Origin: Streptomyces hygroscopicus
GTDB taxonomy: Bacteria; Actinomycetota; Actinomycetes; Streptomycetales; Streptomycetaceae
Direction of reading: 5' to 3'
Assembly (NCBI GenBank): GCA_002021875.1
Contig: CP018627.1
Coordinates: 5,642,001-5,706,000 of the forward strand
Length of the DNA stretch: 64,000 nucleotides
Within the stretch, counting starts at the first letter, position 1, and every line of letters begins with the position of its first letter. The position numbers and the translations under genes are program-made. Shown in pieces: positions 9,462 through 18,442 of the stretch. Below the pieces are notes generated by a model. The model was not told the origin of the DNA and did no database searches. It worked only from the letters and a program-made list of their open reading frames with translations.

Positions 9462-9953
9462 CACCACCACGGTCCGCGCGGCCTTGTCGTGCAGACAGCG
9501 CTGGAACGGCTTGTCCCACAGTAGGGAGGCCGAGTTGACCAGCCAGAAAACCGTGCCGACGAGCAGCGGGATCAGCATCCCGGGCAGTACGTAGACCGCC
9601 GCGCGGACCCAGCCCTGACCGGCCGGCACATCCCCGTCGGCGAGCATCGCCACCCGGATGCGCAGCGCCCTCTTGCCGAGCGTCTGTCCGCTGCGGGCCA
9701 GCATGACGCCCTCGTAGCCGAAGTAGACGGCCATCGTGATGATGAGCGCGAGGGTCACCTTGCCCATGTGCTGCTCGCCCGGGTGGTCCATCGTGTACTG
9801 GAGCGCGCCGGTCGCGATGAGCGCCACCGTCCAGATGACGCCGAGGACGATGATGTCGATCAGCCGGGCGGCGAAGCGCTGACCAGGGGTGGCCAGCGGG
9901 GGCATCCCGGCGGGGAACGCGTGCGGGGGCGAGGACAGCGGGTCGGGGGCCAT
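9447..9953 (-). CDS. RDD family membrane protein 1
   Basis: 168 residues. The RDD signature is seen as RFAARLIDIIVLG in TM1, with GQTLGKRALRIRV before the last segments. There are three to four membrane helices and a C-terminal WDKPFQRCLHDKAARTVVV motif shared with the next two genes. RDD proteins are poorly understood; some act as ion antiporters or transport accessory proteins. It is the last of three tandem paralogues in one direction. Confidence 0.88.
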   Translation of the reverse strand: MAPDPLSSPPHAFPAGMPPLATPGQRFAARLIDIIVLGVIWTVALIATGALQYTMDHPGEQHMGKVTLALIITMAVYFGYEGVMLARSGQTLGKRALRIRVAMLADGDVPAGQGWVRAAVYVLPGMLIPLLVGTVFWLVNSASLLWDKPFQRCLHDKAARTVVVSAAH

Positions 9954-10018
9954 GCCCCGATTACATCAGCGCTCCTGGTGGACCGGAAGCTCAGGGTGGC
10001 ACCTCTGAGGCTCGGGGA

Positions 10019-10049
10019 CTCAGGGGCTCAGGGGCTCAGGGGCTCAGGG
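10019..10049. repeat. 8-bp tandem repeat between RDD genes
   Basis: The unit CTCAGGGG is repeated almost four times in the short gap between the first two RDD genes. It is simple-sequence DNA with no coding role. Confidence 0.7.
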
Positions 10050-10619
10050 CACGGCCGAGACCACGAGGGTCTTGGCCGCCTTGTCGTGCAGGCACTGCCG
10101 GTACGGCCGGTCCCAGGTGCACCACAACACATTGATCAGCCAGAAGAGGAAGCCACAGCAGGGCACGATCTCGGGCAGGGCGTAGACCCCGGCGCGCACC
10201 CAGCCCGCCTGACCGGCCGGCGGCTGGCCGTTCGCCAGCAGGGCGACCCGGATCTTCATCGCCTTCTTGCCGACGGTCTGGCCGTCCCGGGTCAGCATCA
10301 GCCCCTCGTAGACGAAGTAGATCAGGACGTAGATCAGCGTGACGATGGTCGAACGGGCGCTGCCGTCGACCGGGTCGTAGCCGCCGGCGATCGCGCTCAG
10401 GACGAGCCCGACCGGGATGCCGATGAGCAGCGCGTCGATGATTCGGGCGATCAGACGGCGGCCGAGGTGCGCGAGCGGGGGCATCCCGGCGTACGGCTCG
10501 GCCCCGGCGGTGTGATCCCCGTACGGGGATCCGTTCGCCCGCGGATATTTGGCGAACGGATCGCTGCTGTCCTGATCCCGGGGCTCATCGGGCCCGGGGG
10601 GCGGCTGGTCGGTGCTCAT
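10044..10619 (-). CDS. RDD family membrane protein 2
   Basis: 191 residues. A Pro/Asp-rich cytosolic N-terminus of about 55 residues is followed by the RDD core (RRLIARIIDALLIG; GQTVGKKAMKIRV) and the shared tail CTWDRPYRQCLHDKAAKTLVV. It has about four hydrophobic segments. It is paralogous to both neighbours, and the array probably arose by tandem duplication. Confidence 0.88.
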   Translation of the reverse strand: MSTDQPPPGPDEPRDQDSSDPFAKYPRANGSPYGDHTAGAEPYAGMPPLAHLGRRLIARIIDALLIGIPVGLVLSAIAGGYDPVDGSARSTIVTLIYVLIYFVYEGLMLTRDGQTVGKKAMKIRVALLANGQPPAGQAGWVRAGVYALPEIVPCCGFLFWLINVLWCTWDRPYRQCLHDKAAKTLVVSAVP

Positions 10620-10769
10620 GGCCCGAGTCGACCCCGGAGCCGGGCCTGTCGCATCCGGCGCGCACCGTTCGGGCGACCGGGATCGTCCATCCGCCTCAGC
10701 GGGGGCGGGCGGGGCGGAGGCCCAGTGGTCGGGAAGGGAGCGGCGGCGCCCACCCGGCCGCGGCCGTGC

Positions 10770-12476
10770 TCAGTCGGCCGCCGCGATGAAGGTGCGGGCC
10801 GCCTTGTCGTGCCAGCACTGCCGCCACGGGCGGTCGAACAGGCACCACAGCACGTTCAGCACACCGATGACGAGCACCCCCAACACCGAGTAGACCAGCC
10901 AGCGGCGCAGCGCGGCGCCGAAGGACGGGGTGTCGTGCCCCTCGATGTCCAGCACCCGCACCCCGCTCAGCTTCTTGCCCAGCGTGCGGCCCCATTTGGC
11001 GGTCGGCAGCGCCTCCAGGACGACGCCGAGGACGAGCAGCAGACCGAGGACGATGCCGAGATAGCCGCCGGTCGTGCCGTCCAGGAAGTAGACCGTGACG
11101 GTCTCACCGCTCTGCTTGGCCGTCTCGACCTTCTCGTCGATGTGGTCGCTCGCCTTGCCCCACAGCGGGAACGCGACGGCACCGACGACGCCGAACAGCA
11201 CGACCGTGTCGATCAGCCGGGCGGCGAGGCGGCGGCCGAGCGGGGCGGGCCGTCCCTGGGCCTGGGCGGCCAGCAGGAAGGGGTTGTCGACGGGCGGCTT
11301 CCAGGGGATGACGCTCTCGGGCGCACCCGGCGGGGCGCCATGCGGTGCGGCCTGCGGGGCGCCCTGCGCCGGGCCGGGCTGCTGGGCGAACTGGTGCCCC
11401 TGCTGCTGCCAGGCCGGGCCGCCGCCCTGGGCGGGGATACCGCCGAAGGGCTGCTGGGGCTGCTGGGGCTGGTACGGCTGCGGCGGCTGCTGAGGCTGGT
11501 GTGTCTGTGGAGGCTGCTGGGGCTGGTGCGGGGCCCGGGCCGGGGGCGCCGCTTCGGCGCCCTTGCGCGAGCCGCCACGGCCGATCGCCCGGATCGCCAT
11601 CGTCCCGTCGTCGCGGCCGGACGCCGAGTTCCGGCCCTGGACCTGCCCCTGCCCCTGGCCCGTCGTGGGCGCCGCTCCGTCGCCGCGCCCCACCGCACGG
11701 ATCGTCATCGTCCCGTCGCTCACCGGAGCGGGCGTCTCCCCGTCGTCCGCCGAGGGCAGCTCCGGGGCCCGGCGCACCGGCGGCAGGGCCTGCGTCGAGC
11801 GGTCGACCGTCCCGCCGCTGCCGCCCGCGCGCATGGTCAACGTGCCCTCATCGCGTCCGGCACCCTCGCCCGGGCCCGCCCGCCGCGGGTCGGGCACCCC
11901 GGGCCACTGCCCGCCATCGGCCTGCCCACCACCGGCCCGGTCGTCGCCAGGGGCGTCCGTCTCCGAGCCCCAGGAGACCCGGTGGTCCTGCTCGCCGCCG
12001 AATCCGCCCTGCCGGGACGCGTCCGCCTGCCAGGCCGACCCGGCATCGGGGCGGGTGCCGTACAGCCGCTGGGGATCGTTCCAGTCGACGGATGCCGGGA
12101 CCCCGCCGGGCGGCACCGGCCGCGCCCCCATGCCACCGGCCGCCGCCTCGGGCGGCCCGCCCGCGCCCCGGAGGTCCATCTCGGCGCTCCGGCGCAGCTC
12201 GGGCAGTGCGCTGCCGGTCTCCTCCGCGGGCCGCGGGGCCGGCTCCTCGTCCAGGAACATCGGGCCCGTCTCGTCCGGCGCCGGGCTGATCACCTGGGTA
12301 TGGGTGACGCCGGGCGGCGGCGCGGGCATGGCCTCGCCCGCGGCCGGGGCGGGACGACTGGTGCCGGGCACCCAGGCGGCACCGTTCCAGTAACGGATGT
12401 AGCCGGGGATGGACGGATCAGGATAAAAGCCAGGAATGGAGCTGCCGTCCGCGGATCCTGAGGTAGGGGCGCTCAT
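10770..12476 (-). CDS. RDD protein 3 with DUF2510 and long disordered linker
   Basis: A 568-residue three-part protein. Near residues 14-40 is a DUF2510 motif (PGFYPDPSIPGYIRYWNGAAW). Then come about 340 residues of Gly/Pro/Gln-rich disorder, including spaced DGTMTIRA/DGTMAIRA repeats and a Gln-Pro run. The RDD membrane domain follows (RRLAARLIDTVVLFG, GRTLGKKLSGVRV), ending in CLFDRPWRQCWHDKAARTF. The DUF2510-RDD pairing is common in actinobacteria. The repeated T-[IM]-R-A motif in the linker may be a binding or modification site; that is inference. Confidence 0.85.
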   Translation of the reverse strand: MSAPTSGSADGSSIPGFYPDPSIPGYIRYWNGAAWVPGTSRPAPAAGEAMPAPPPGVTHTQVISPAPDETGPMFLDEEPAPRPAEETGSALPELRRSAEMDLRGAGGPPEAAAGGMGARPVPPGGVPASVDWNDPQRLYGTRPDAGSAWQADASRQGGFGGEQDHRVSWGSETDAPGDDRAGGGQADGGQWPGVPDPRRAGPGEGAGRDEGTLTMRAGGSGGTVDRSTQALPPVRRAPELPSADDGETPAPVSDGTMTIRAVGRGDGAAPTTGQGQGQVQGRNSASGRDDGTMAIRAIGRGGSRKGAEAAPPARAPHQPQQPPQTHQPQQPPQPYQPQQPQQPFGGIPAQGGGPAWQQQGHQFAQQPGPAQGAPQAAPHGAPPGAPESVIPWKPPVDNPFLLAAQAQGRPAPLGRRLAARLIDTVVLFGVVGAVAFPLWGKASDHIDEKVETAKQSGETVTVYFLDGTTGGYLGIVLGLLLVLGVVLEALPTAKWGRTLGKKLSGVRVLDIEGHDTPSFGAALRRWLVYSVLGVLVIGVLNVLWCLFDRPWRQCWHDKAARTFIAAAD

Positions 12477-12779
12477 GATCTCCGATGTCCCATATCTGCT
12501 CGGCCGTGCTGTACTGCGCTGCGCCTTTACGGTGCCTCGCGGTGAGGGGGGCGTAAGCAGTTTGCCGTACAGGAGCCGCTGTGCAACCCGGAACGCGCGC
12601 TGTCATGGTCTATCAGACCGGCCCGCCGACGGCGCCCACAGCTCCTCGCCACCACTCTCCCGTGCGAGCGCCACGAAGCGTTACGAGCGGCGACGGCCCG
12701 CCTGGCACCGCCCGGCCTAGGTTCAACAGACCTACTCTGACACGCTCGGATGGCATTTCCGTTGCCAATACTGGAACCC
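12477..12779. other. Divergent intergenic region, RDD3 / MmyB regulator
   Basis: 303 bp without a gene. It is AT-rich next to the regulator: ctaggttcaacagacctact at about 12717-12736 looks like promoter or operator DNA (AGGTtcaacagACCT is a small inverted repeat). I see no RNA gene or mobile DNA. Confidence 0.4.
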
Positions 12780-13700
12780 ATGGACCGCAATACCGAGCTC
12801 AGTGAGTTCCTGCGGAGCCGCAGGGCTCGTCTGAGCCCTGGGGACGCGGGCGTGAGCGTGACCAACGACAGTCCCCGTCGAGTGCCGGGGCTGCGCCGCG
12901 AGGAGCTGGCGCAGCTGGCCGGGGTGAGCACGGACTACTACACGCGTCTGGAACAGGGCCGCCACCTCAATGTGTCGGAGACGGTGCTGGACGCCGTGGC
13001 CCGTGCGCTGCAGCTCGACGACACCGAGCGCGCGTACCTCTTCGAGCTGACCCGGCCGCGCCCCCGGCGCACGGTGCGCCGCCGGCCGCCCCGCCCCCAG
13101 CGGGTGCGGCCCGGGGTGCATGCGCTGCTGCGGACGCTGGACGGGATCTCACCGGCCTTCGTCCTCGGCCGCAGGGGCGATGTCCTGGCCTCCAACCAGC
13201 TGGCCCGGGCGCTGATCATCGACTTCGAGGCGCTCCCGTACCACGAGCGCAACATGGCCCGTTTCATGTTCCTCGACGAGGCGGCCCGTTCCCTGTGGCC
13301 GGACTGGGAGACGGTCGCGGCGGAGATGGTGGCCTCACTCCGGCTGGAGGCCGGGCGCCATCCCGAGGACCCCCGGCTGACCGAGCTGGTGGGCGAGCTC
13401 ACCATCAAGAGCCCGGACTTCCGCAAGTGGTGGGCGGACCACAACGTGCGGGAGAAGACCCACGGCGTCAAGCGCTACCACCATCCGGTGGTCGGGGACA
13501 TGACGTTGTCCTACGAGAACGTGGCCATTCCCGGCGATCCCGACCAGGCGCTGTGCATGTACACGGTCGAGCCCGGCTCTCCCTCCGAGGCGGCCCTGCG
13601 GCTGCTGGCGAGCTGGACCGCGCCTCCTTCCGCCCGTTCCTCCGCGCCCTCTTCCGATGCGCGTCCTTCGGGGGGACCGTCCTCCGACGTTTCCCCCTGA
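12780..13700 (+). CDS. HTH regulator with MmyB-like ligand-binding domain
   Basis: About 306 residues. The N-terminal HTH ([23 protein letters not shown], about residues 40-62) is Xre-like. Residues 100-280 form the MmyB-like PAS-related domain ([40 protein letters not shown]), thought to bind fatty-acid-like ligands. The tail is Ser/Pro-rich. The ATG at 12780 ([10 protein letters not shown]) is the family's usual start. It lies 155 bp upstream of a codirectional alcohol dehydrogenase, and this pairing usually means the regulator controls the oxidoreductase. Confidence 0.9.
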   Translation: MDRNTELSEFLRSRRARLSPGDAGVSVTNDSPRRVPGLRREELAQLAGVSTDYYTRLEQGRHLNVSETVLDAVARALQLDDTERAYLFELTRPRPRRTVRRRPPRPQRVRPGVHALLRTLDGISPAFVLGRRGDVLASNQLARALIIDFEALPYHERNMARFMFLDEAARSLWPDWETVAAEMVASLRLEAGRHPEDPRLTELVGELTIKSPDFRKWWADHNVREKTHGVKRYHHPVVGDMTLSYENVAIPGDPDQALCMYTVEPGSPSEAALRLLASWTAPPSARSSAPSSDARPSGGPSSDVSP

Positions 13701-13855
13701 TCTCACCGACCCCCCTTTTCGCACCAATCCGTCCCTTCGCACCAATCTCCCTTTCACGCCATTTACACCATCCGCACCATTCGTCTGACCACCCCCATGC
13801 CTGCCACCCCCCGCATTCATCGCATTCCCCTCATTTCCTCCAGGGAGACAGCACT

Positions 13856-14905
13856 ATGACCACCAGCGTCACCGCCTACGCAGCCCCCGCTCCGAAGGCT
13901 CCGCTGGAAAAGACCACCGTCGAGCGCCGCGCACTGCGCGAGCACGACATCCTCATCGAGATCGCCTACGCCGGTATCTGCCACTCCGACATCCACCAGG
14001 CCCGCGAGGAATGGGGCTCCGCCCAGTTCCCGATGGTGCCCGGCCATGAGATCGCCGGTGTGGTCGCCGAGGTCGGCCCCGGTGTGACCAAGTACGCCGT
14101 GGGCGACCGGGTCGGCGTGGGCTGCTTCGTCGACTCCTGCCGCGAGTGCGCGAACTGCCTCGCGGGCGAGGAGCAGTTCTGCCTCAAGGGCGAGGTGGCC
14201 ACGTACAACGGCAACGAGTACGACGGCGCCCCCACCTACGGCGGCTACAGCACCCACATCGTGGTGGACGAGAACTACGCCCTGCGCATCCCCGAGGGGA
14301 TTTCGCTGGACATCGCCGCCCCGCTGCTGTGCGCCGGGATCACCCTCTACTCCCCGCTCGCCCACTGGAACGCCGGTCCCGGTAAGAAGGTCGCCATCGT
14401 CGGCCTGGGCGGCCTCGGCCACATGGGCGTGAAGATCGCCCATGCGATGGGCGCCGAGGTGACCGTGCTGAGCCAGACGCTCCGTAAGAAGGACGACGGG
14501 CTGCGGCTGGGCGCCGACCACTTCTACGCCACCGGTGACGACTCCACCTTCACCGAGCTGGCCGGCACCTTCGACCTGATCGTCAACACGACCTCGGCGA
14601 ACCTCCCGCTGGACAGCTACCTGTCGCTGCTGAAGGTCGACGGCACGCTGGTGCACGTGGGCGCGCCGGAGAACCCCAGCGCCTTCGCCCAGTTCTCGCT
14701 GATCATGGGCCGCAAGTCGATGGCCGGGTCGAAGATCGGCAGCATCCGGGAGACGCAGGAGATGCTGGACTTCTGCGCCGAGCACGGGCTCGGAGCGGAG
14801 ATCGAGCTGATCAACGGCGACCAGATCAACGAAGCGTACGAGCGCGTCGTGAGCAGCGATGTGCGGTACCGCTTCGTGATCGACATCGCCTCTCTCAAAG
14901 CCTGA
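13856..14905 (+). CDS. Zinc-dependent alcohol dehydrogenase (MDR, YahK/AdhA-like)
   Basis: A 349-residue cytosolic NAD(P)-dependent alcohol/aldehyde reductase. The catalytic zinc ligands sit in GICHSDIH and PGHEIAG. The structural zinc Cys cluster is [15 protein letters not shown], and the Rossmann motif is GLGGLGHMG. The length matches cinnamyl-alcohol/YahK-type enzymes, which reduce broad aldehydes. A good ribosome site (CCAGGGAGA) precedes the ATG. It probably answers to the MmyB-type regulator upstream. The substrate cannot be assigned. Confidence 0.93.
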   Translation: MTTSVTAYAAPAPKAPLEKTTVERRALREHDILIEIAYAGICHSDIHQAREEWGSAQFPMVPGHEIAGVVAEVGPGVTKYAVGDRVGVGCFVDSCRECANCLAGEEQFCLKGEVATYNGNEYDGAPTYGGYSTHIVVDENYALRIPEGISLDIAAPLLCAGITLYSPLAHWNAGPGKKVAIVGLGGLGHMGVKIAHAMGAEVTVLSQTLRKKDDGLRLGADHFYATGDDSTFTELAGTFDLIVNTTSANLPLDSYLSLLKVDGTLVHVGAPENPSAFAQFSLIMGRKSMAGSKIGSIRETQEMLDFCAEHGLGAEIELINGDQINEAYERVVSSDVRYRFVIDIASLKA

Positions 14906-14946
14906 TCGAGGTCACCTCGCTGGAGGTGTGATCGGGTTCTGAAGCC

Positions 14947-14983
14947 GAGGCCGTCCGGACCACCCCCGGGTCCGGGCGGCCTC
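14947..14983 (+). terminator. Terminator after alcohol dehydrogenase
   Basis: Hairpin with arms GAGGCCGTCCGGA and TCCGGGCGGCCTC (one mismatch). It marks the left edge of the graspetide island that follows. Confidence 0.75.
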
Positions 14984-15002
14984 ACCGTCTCAGATCTTTA
15001 TT

Positions 15003-16349
15003 TCAAGCTGCCTTCAGATGGGCGACTTCGCGCGCCCGTTCGGCGACACTGCGCACAACCGGCAGCGACGCATACGGCTTGAGGCCGGTGCGCAGCTTCC
15101 GCAGGTGCTCATCCCCCCGCGCAGAGCTGATCATCTGGTGCTCGTCGAGGAACTCGTTCCAGGTGGCACAGGCCGCCTCGACGTGCCGCATAGCCATCTG
15201 CCGTTGAGCGATCACTCCAAGGCAGTGCACTCGCCCCTGACGTTCTTGGAGGCTGCGGGCGGCGTTGGAGCGGCGCAGGGCCTTGATGCTGCCCGGCCCG
15301 TCCTTGAGTGACCACCTGACGTGCGCCTCGTGGAAGTGGAAGGCGGCTTCGTCGTACCCACCCACGGCATCCCGCCGGTTGTCTGCCTGAGCCAGCGCGG
15401 CCTCCGTCTCACGCAAGCGCGTCACAGCGGTGTTCCGGTCGCCGGTCATCGCCGCCGCGGCGGCCTGCTGTCCACGCAGGAACGCCACCAGACGCGGCCC
15501 AGATGCGGGTGCGGCCTCCGCTGCTGCGTCCGCAAGTTCCAACGCCTTTGGCCCGTAGCCGAGGTGGGACGCCTGCAAGGACATGCCTCGCAGGGTCCGG
15601 CAGTAGGTGACGTGGTCCTCGCCCCTCGCCGCGAGATCGAGCGCGCGCAGGTAATACTTCTGCCCAAGCCCTTGCTTCATCTCGTACATCGCCATCCAGC
15701 CCGTGAGGTACACGAAGTCAGAGACGGCCGCGAGCATGGCCTTGCGCACCTTGTCCGAGGCGTCAGCGCGCAGATAGGTGCCGATGGTGTTGGTGATGAA
15801 CGCCGCCGCCATCGGCCGAGCGTGACCAGCTCCGATCTCGTCCAGGATCTCGGCGACCTTGTCCGTCATCTTGGTCACGGTCCCAACGTCGCTCATACCG
15901 ATACGAAGAGGGCTCCCCGCGCGGGTGTCCTTCACACGCTGGTCCGGTTCCCCGGCTAGCTCGTCGTATGTGGGGACCACCAGCGTGGCCGCGTACATAG
16001 CCGCGGTCAGCACGCTGCGGCGGGACGGTTCCATATCTGCTCGGCTCAGCGCCATCACTCCAGAAACAACATCGCGCTCTTCGGCCGGATCGTCCCCCCA
16101 GCCGACTTCGGCGGACGTTACCGGCCGCCCGGCGAGTCGGGAGAGCGCTTCGAGGATCGCGGGCCGTGCCTGCGGCTTCGGTGTACTGCCGGCGAGCCAC
16201 TGCGAAACGCTCGACTTGTCGTAATGCAGCGTGACCCCGAGTTCTTTTCCGACGGCGTTTGTGCGCCGCGCAAGCTGCGCGTTTCCGATCCCCTCCATCT
16301 GCATCAGGCCCGCGAGAGCCCTATTCGGCGTGCGCAGTCGTCGTGCCAT
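15003..16349 (-). CDS. XRE-family regulator with TPR-like sensor, graspetide island
   Basis: 448 residues. An N-terminal HTH of about 85 residues (IGNAQLARRTNAVGKE; LHYDKSSVSQWLAGSTPKPQ) precedes a long helical, Ala-rich region resembling TPR-type sensor repeats (ALDLAARGEDHVTYCRTLRG, ALELADAAAEAAP). This architecture is common for Streptomyces regulators divergent from small operons. It is transcribed away from the HATPase-tgm operon across 213 bp and is the likely local regulator. Its inducer is unknown. Confidence 0.85.
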   Translation of the reverse strand: MARRLRTPNRALAGLMQMEGIGNAQLARRTNAVGKELGVTLHYDKSSVSQWLAGSTPKPQARPAILEALSRLAGRPVTSAEVGWGDDPAEERDVVSGVMALSRADMEPSRRSVLTAAMYAATLVVPTYDELAGEPDQRVKDTRAGSPLRIGMSDVGTVTKMTDKVAEILDEIGAGHARPMAAAFITNTIGTYLRADASDKVRKAMLAAVSDFVYLTGWMAMYEMKQGLGQKYYLRALDLAARGEDHVTYCRTLRGMSLQASHLGYGPKALELADAAAEAAPASGPRLVAFLRGQQAAAAAMTGDRNTAVTRLRETEAALAQADNRRDAVGGYDEAAFHFHEAHVRWSLKDGPGSIKALRRSNAARSLQERQGRVHCLGVIAQRQMAMRHVEAACATWNEFLDEHQMISSARGDEHLRKLRTGLKPYASLPVVRSVAERAREVAHLKAA

Positions 16350-16366
16350 CCCAACCCCCGAGCTGT

Positions 16367-16383
16367 GTTCAACCAGTTCAACC
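16367..16383. promoter_or_regulatory. Direct repeat GTTCAACC, candidate operator
   Basis: GTTCAACC occurs twice, separated by a single base (16367-16374, 16376-16383), 18 bp upstream of the XRE regulator start in the divergent promoter region (16350-16562). It is a plausible autoregulatory site. A third form, gagttgag, lies at about 16421. Confidence 0.4.
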
Positions 16384-16562
16384 GTGCCTTCACTCTGCTC
16401 CCTTACCCCGATGCACGCACTGGAGTTGAGTGATTACCGGCCGTTCGGTGATCGAGATCGGGCGGCCGGTTGACGGTCGCACCGGTTTCTTCACCCTCAA
16501 CCCCCAAGAAGGACCGGCGCGGTTTTTCCCCCGCCCCCCTGACCAAGGCGTGATCCATAACG

Positions 16563-16994
16563 ATGACGGCAAGCAGAGCCCGCGCGACGGGATGCCAGGG
16601 CTACAGCGAGACCCACCCGCGCACAAAAGAGACGGCATCCGTGGCTCGCGGCCTGGTCCGCACGGCGTGCGCCGCGTGGGGCCTCGGCGACGAGACGGCG
16701 GAAGCCGCCGCGCTAGCGATGTCCGAACTCGTCACCAACGCCGTGAACCACGCCCGGGGGCACAGCCTGCGCGTGATCGTGGACCGCCCGGCGAATGACC
16801 GGCTGTACCTGGCGATCGTGGACATGGACCCGTCCCGGGTGCCGATGCTGCGCACCCCCGGAGGCGACGACACCGACGGGCGGGGCCTGATCCTGGTCGA
16901 CGTTCTTGCCGACCGGTGGGGCTACGACCTGTTGGGCCCCGCGCGGCGGCCGAACCGTAAGCGTTGCTGGGCCGAAATGAAGGCGGCCCCGTGA
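16563..16994 (+). CDS. RsbW/HATPase_c-type ATP-binding protein
   Basis: A 143-residue GHKL ATPase-like protein of the anti-sigma/serine-kinase type. The N-box is ALAMSELVTNAVNHARG and the G-box is DGRGLILVDVLADRWGY. Stand-alone proteins of this kind are very numerous in Streptomyces and often sit beside XRE regulators. It is the first gene of the tgm operon; its TGA overlaps the next ATG by one base. Its role in the peptide system is unknown and is probably regulatory. Confidence 0.88.
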   Translation: MTASRARATGCQGYSETHPRTKETASVARGLVRTACAAWGLGDETAEAAALAMSELVTNAVNHARGHSLRVIVDRPANDRLYLAIVDMDPSRVPMLRTPGGDDTDGRGLILVDVLADRWGYDLLGPARRPNRKRCWAEMKAAP

Positions 16995-17173
16995 TGCTGC
17001 TCGACGGCTTGGACGAAGCGGTGAAGGAGGCTACCCGGCCGCAGCGTCGGCACAGCTCCGCCTCGTGCCTTGCCCGTGCCCGCCTCCGGGAACGGGGCGA
17101 TTCGCACCGCACGACCACCGAGGCCACGCCGTCGGGGCGCGGCCGACCTGTCACAGGAAGGAACGCGGAATGA
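16994..17173 (+). CDS. Small coupled ORF before the RiPP precursor
   Basis: A 59-codon ORF (MLLDGLDEAVKEATRPQRRH...) that I do not recognise. It overlaps the HATPase stop by one base (TGATG) and the tgmA start by four (ATGA), so ribosomes can pass from one gene to the next without a gap. The sequence is Arg/Thr-rich with two Ser-Cys-type residues and no membrane segment. It may be a real small protein or mainly a coupling ORF that sets tgmA translation. Confidence 0.45.
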   Translation: MLLDGLDEAVKEATRPQRRHSSASCLARARLRERGDSHRTTTEATPSGRGRPVTGRNAE

Positions 17174-17469
17174 CCACAGCCACCGCTGATGTGAGGGAAG
17201 CCTTCCCGCTCGCGCCCCAGGGTGGGCGCATCCCGTACAGCAGCGCACCGCCGAGCGGACCGGACACGCGCCCATGGATTCTCCGTTTCGCCCGCGTCCC
17301 CGACGCCACGCAGGCGATCGTGAAGCCGCCGGCCGTCTACGACAACGAATTACAGATGTCCCGGGGCTTGTACGACGGCCCGCTCCCCTACATGCAAACC
17401 CACAACCCCACGGTTCCCGACGGCAGTGTGAAGAACCCCCCGCCGCTCGACGAGGGCGCGAAGGACTGA
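17170..17469 (+). CDS. tgmA: ATP-grasp-modified RiPP precursor (graspetide), TgmA type
   Basis: A 99-residue precursor peptide. The leader contains the conserved binding motif RPWILRF (residues 34-40), typical of TgmA precursors. The C-terminal putative core after about residue 67 is rich in Pro, with potential donors and acceptors for ester/amide rings: Thr77, Thr81, Ser86, Lys88, Asp84, Asp94, Glu95, Asp99. Asp84-Gly85 is an ideal site for isoaspartyl methylation and aspartimide. Leu61 is encoded by TTA (17350-17352), so translation should depend on the bldA tRNA. It lies directly before the maturase (7-bp gap). Confidence 0.85.
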   Translation: MTTATADVREAFPLAPQGGRIPYSSAPPSGPDTRPWILRFARVPDATQAIVKPPAVYDNELQMSRGLYDGPLPYMQTHNPTVPDGSVKNPPPLDEGAKD

Positions 17470-17476
17470 TGCCCTC

Positions 17477-18442
17477 ATGTCCACCGTTCTCGTGATCGCA
17501 GCGCGCGACGACTGGCCGACCGACCGCGTCGTCAAGGCACTCACGGACGGTGGAGCGGAGGTGTTCCGCATGGACACCGCCGAGTTCCCGCAAGAGGTCA
17601 CCCTCGCCGGGCGTATCGACGCTCGGCGAGGGTGGTCCGGCGGACTCACCACCGCTCACCGCGCCGTCGACCTCGCCGACGTCTCCGCCGTCTACTACCG
17701 CGCCCCGAACCCGTTCAGCCTGCCCGCGACCATGTCGGAACCCGAGAACCTGTTCGCCGCCGCGCAGGCCCGCGCCGGACTCGGCGGCATCATCACCGCC
17801 CTCGACTGCCGATGGGTCTCCCACCCCGCCGCCATGTCCCGCGCCGAGTACAAGCCGCTTCAGCTCGCCACCGCTCGAACCTCCGGCTTGACCGTTCCGC
17901 CCACGCTCATCACCAACAGCCCCGATGCCGTCCGCGCGTTCGTCGGCGACATAACCGGTCCGATCGTCTGCAAGCCGGTGGCCACACCTGTGCTCATCGA
18001 AGACGACCAGTTCAAGGCCGTGTACACCCGTCGTGTCACCGAGGACGACCTCGCCGACCTGCGCGGCATCAGCACCACCGCGCACCTGTTCCAAGCGTGG
18101 GTCGACAAGGCGTACGAGGTGCGGCTCACGGTCGTCGGCGACCGGCTGTTCCCCGCTGAAGTCCACGCGGGCAGCGACGCCGCACATACGGACTGGCGCA
18201 GCGATTACCGCTCGCTCACGTACCGGACCGGGACAGCCCCACCCAACGTCGTCGAGGGCGTGCGACGCTACATGGATCGCCTTGACCTCCGGTTCGCCGC
18301 CTTCGACTTCGTCGTCAGCCCCGACGGGGTGTGGACTTACCTGGAAGCGAATCCGTGTGGGCAATGGGACTGGATCGAGCACGCAACCGGCCTGCCCATC
18401 GCCCAAGCCATCGCCGACGAACTGCAAGGAGTCTCCCGATGA
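17477..18442 (+). CDS. tgmB: ATP-grasp ribosomal peptide maturase
   Basis: A 321-residue ATP-grasp ligase of the SAV_5884/TgmB family, expected to form omega-ester or omega-amide links between side chains of the TgmA core. It opens with STVLVIAARDDWPTDRVVKA. A central ATP-binding core follows (IVCKPVATPVLIEDD; FQAWVDKAYEVRLTVVGD), with the metal/ATP acidic site YLEANPCGQWDWIE near the C-terminus. Length and order match the family. It overlaps tgmC by four bases (ATGA). Confidence 0.93.
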   Translation: MSTVLVIAARDDWPTDRVVKALTDGGAEVFRMDTAEFPQEVTLAGRIDARRGWSGGLTTAHRAVDLADVSAVYYRAPNPFSLPATMSEPENLFAAAQARAGLGGIITALDCRWVSHPAAMSRAEYKPLQLATARTSGLTVPPTLITNSPDAVRAFVGDITGPIVCKPVATPVLIEDDQFKAVYTRRVTEDDLADLRGISTTAHLFQAWVDKAYEVRLTVVGDRLFPAEVHAGSDAAHTDWRSDYRSLTYRTGTAPPNVVEGVRRYMDRLDLRFAAFDFVVSPDGVWTYLEANPCGQWDWIEHATGLPIAQAIADELQGVSR

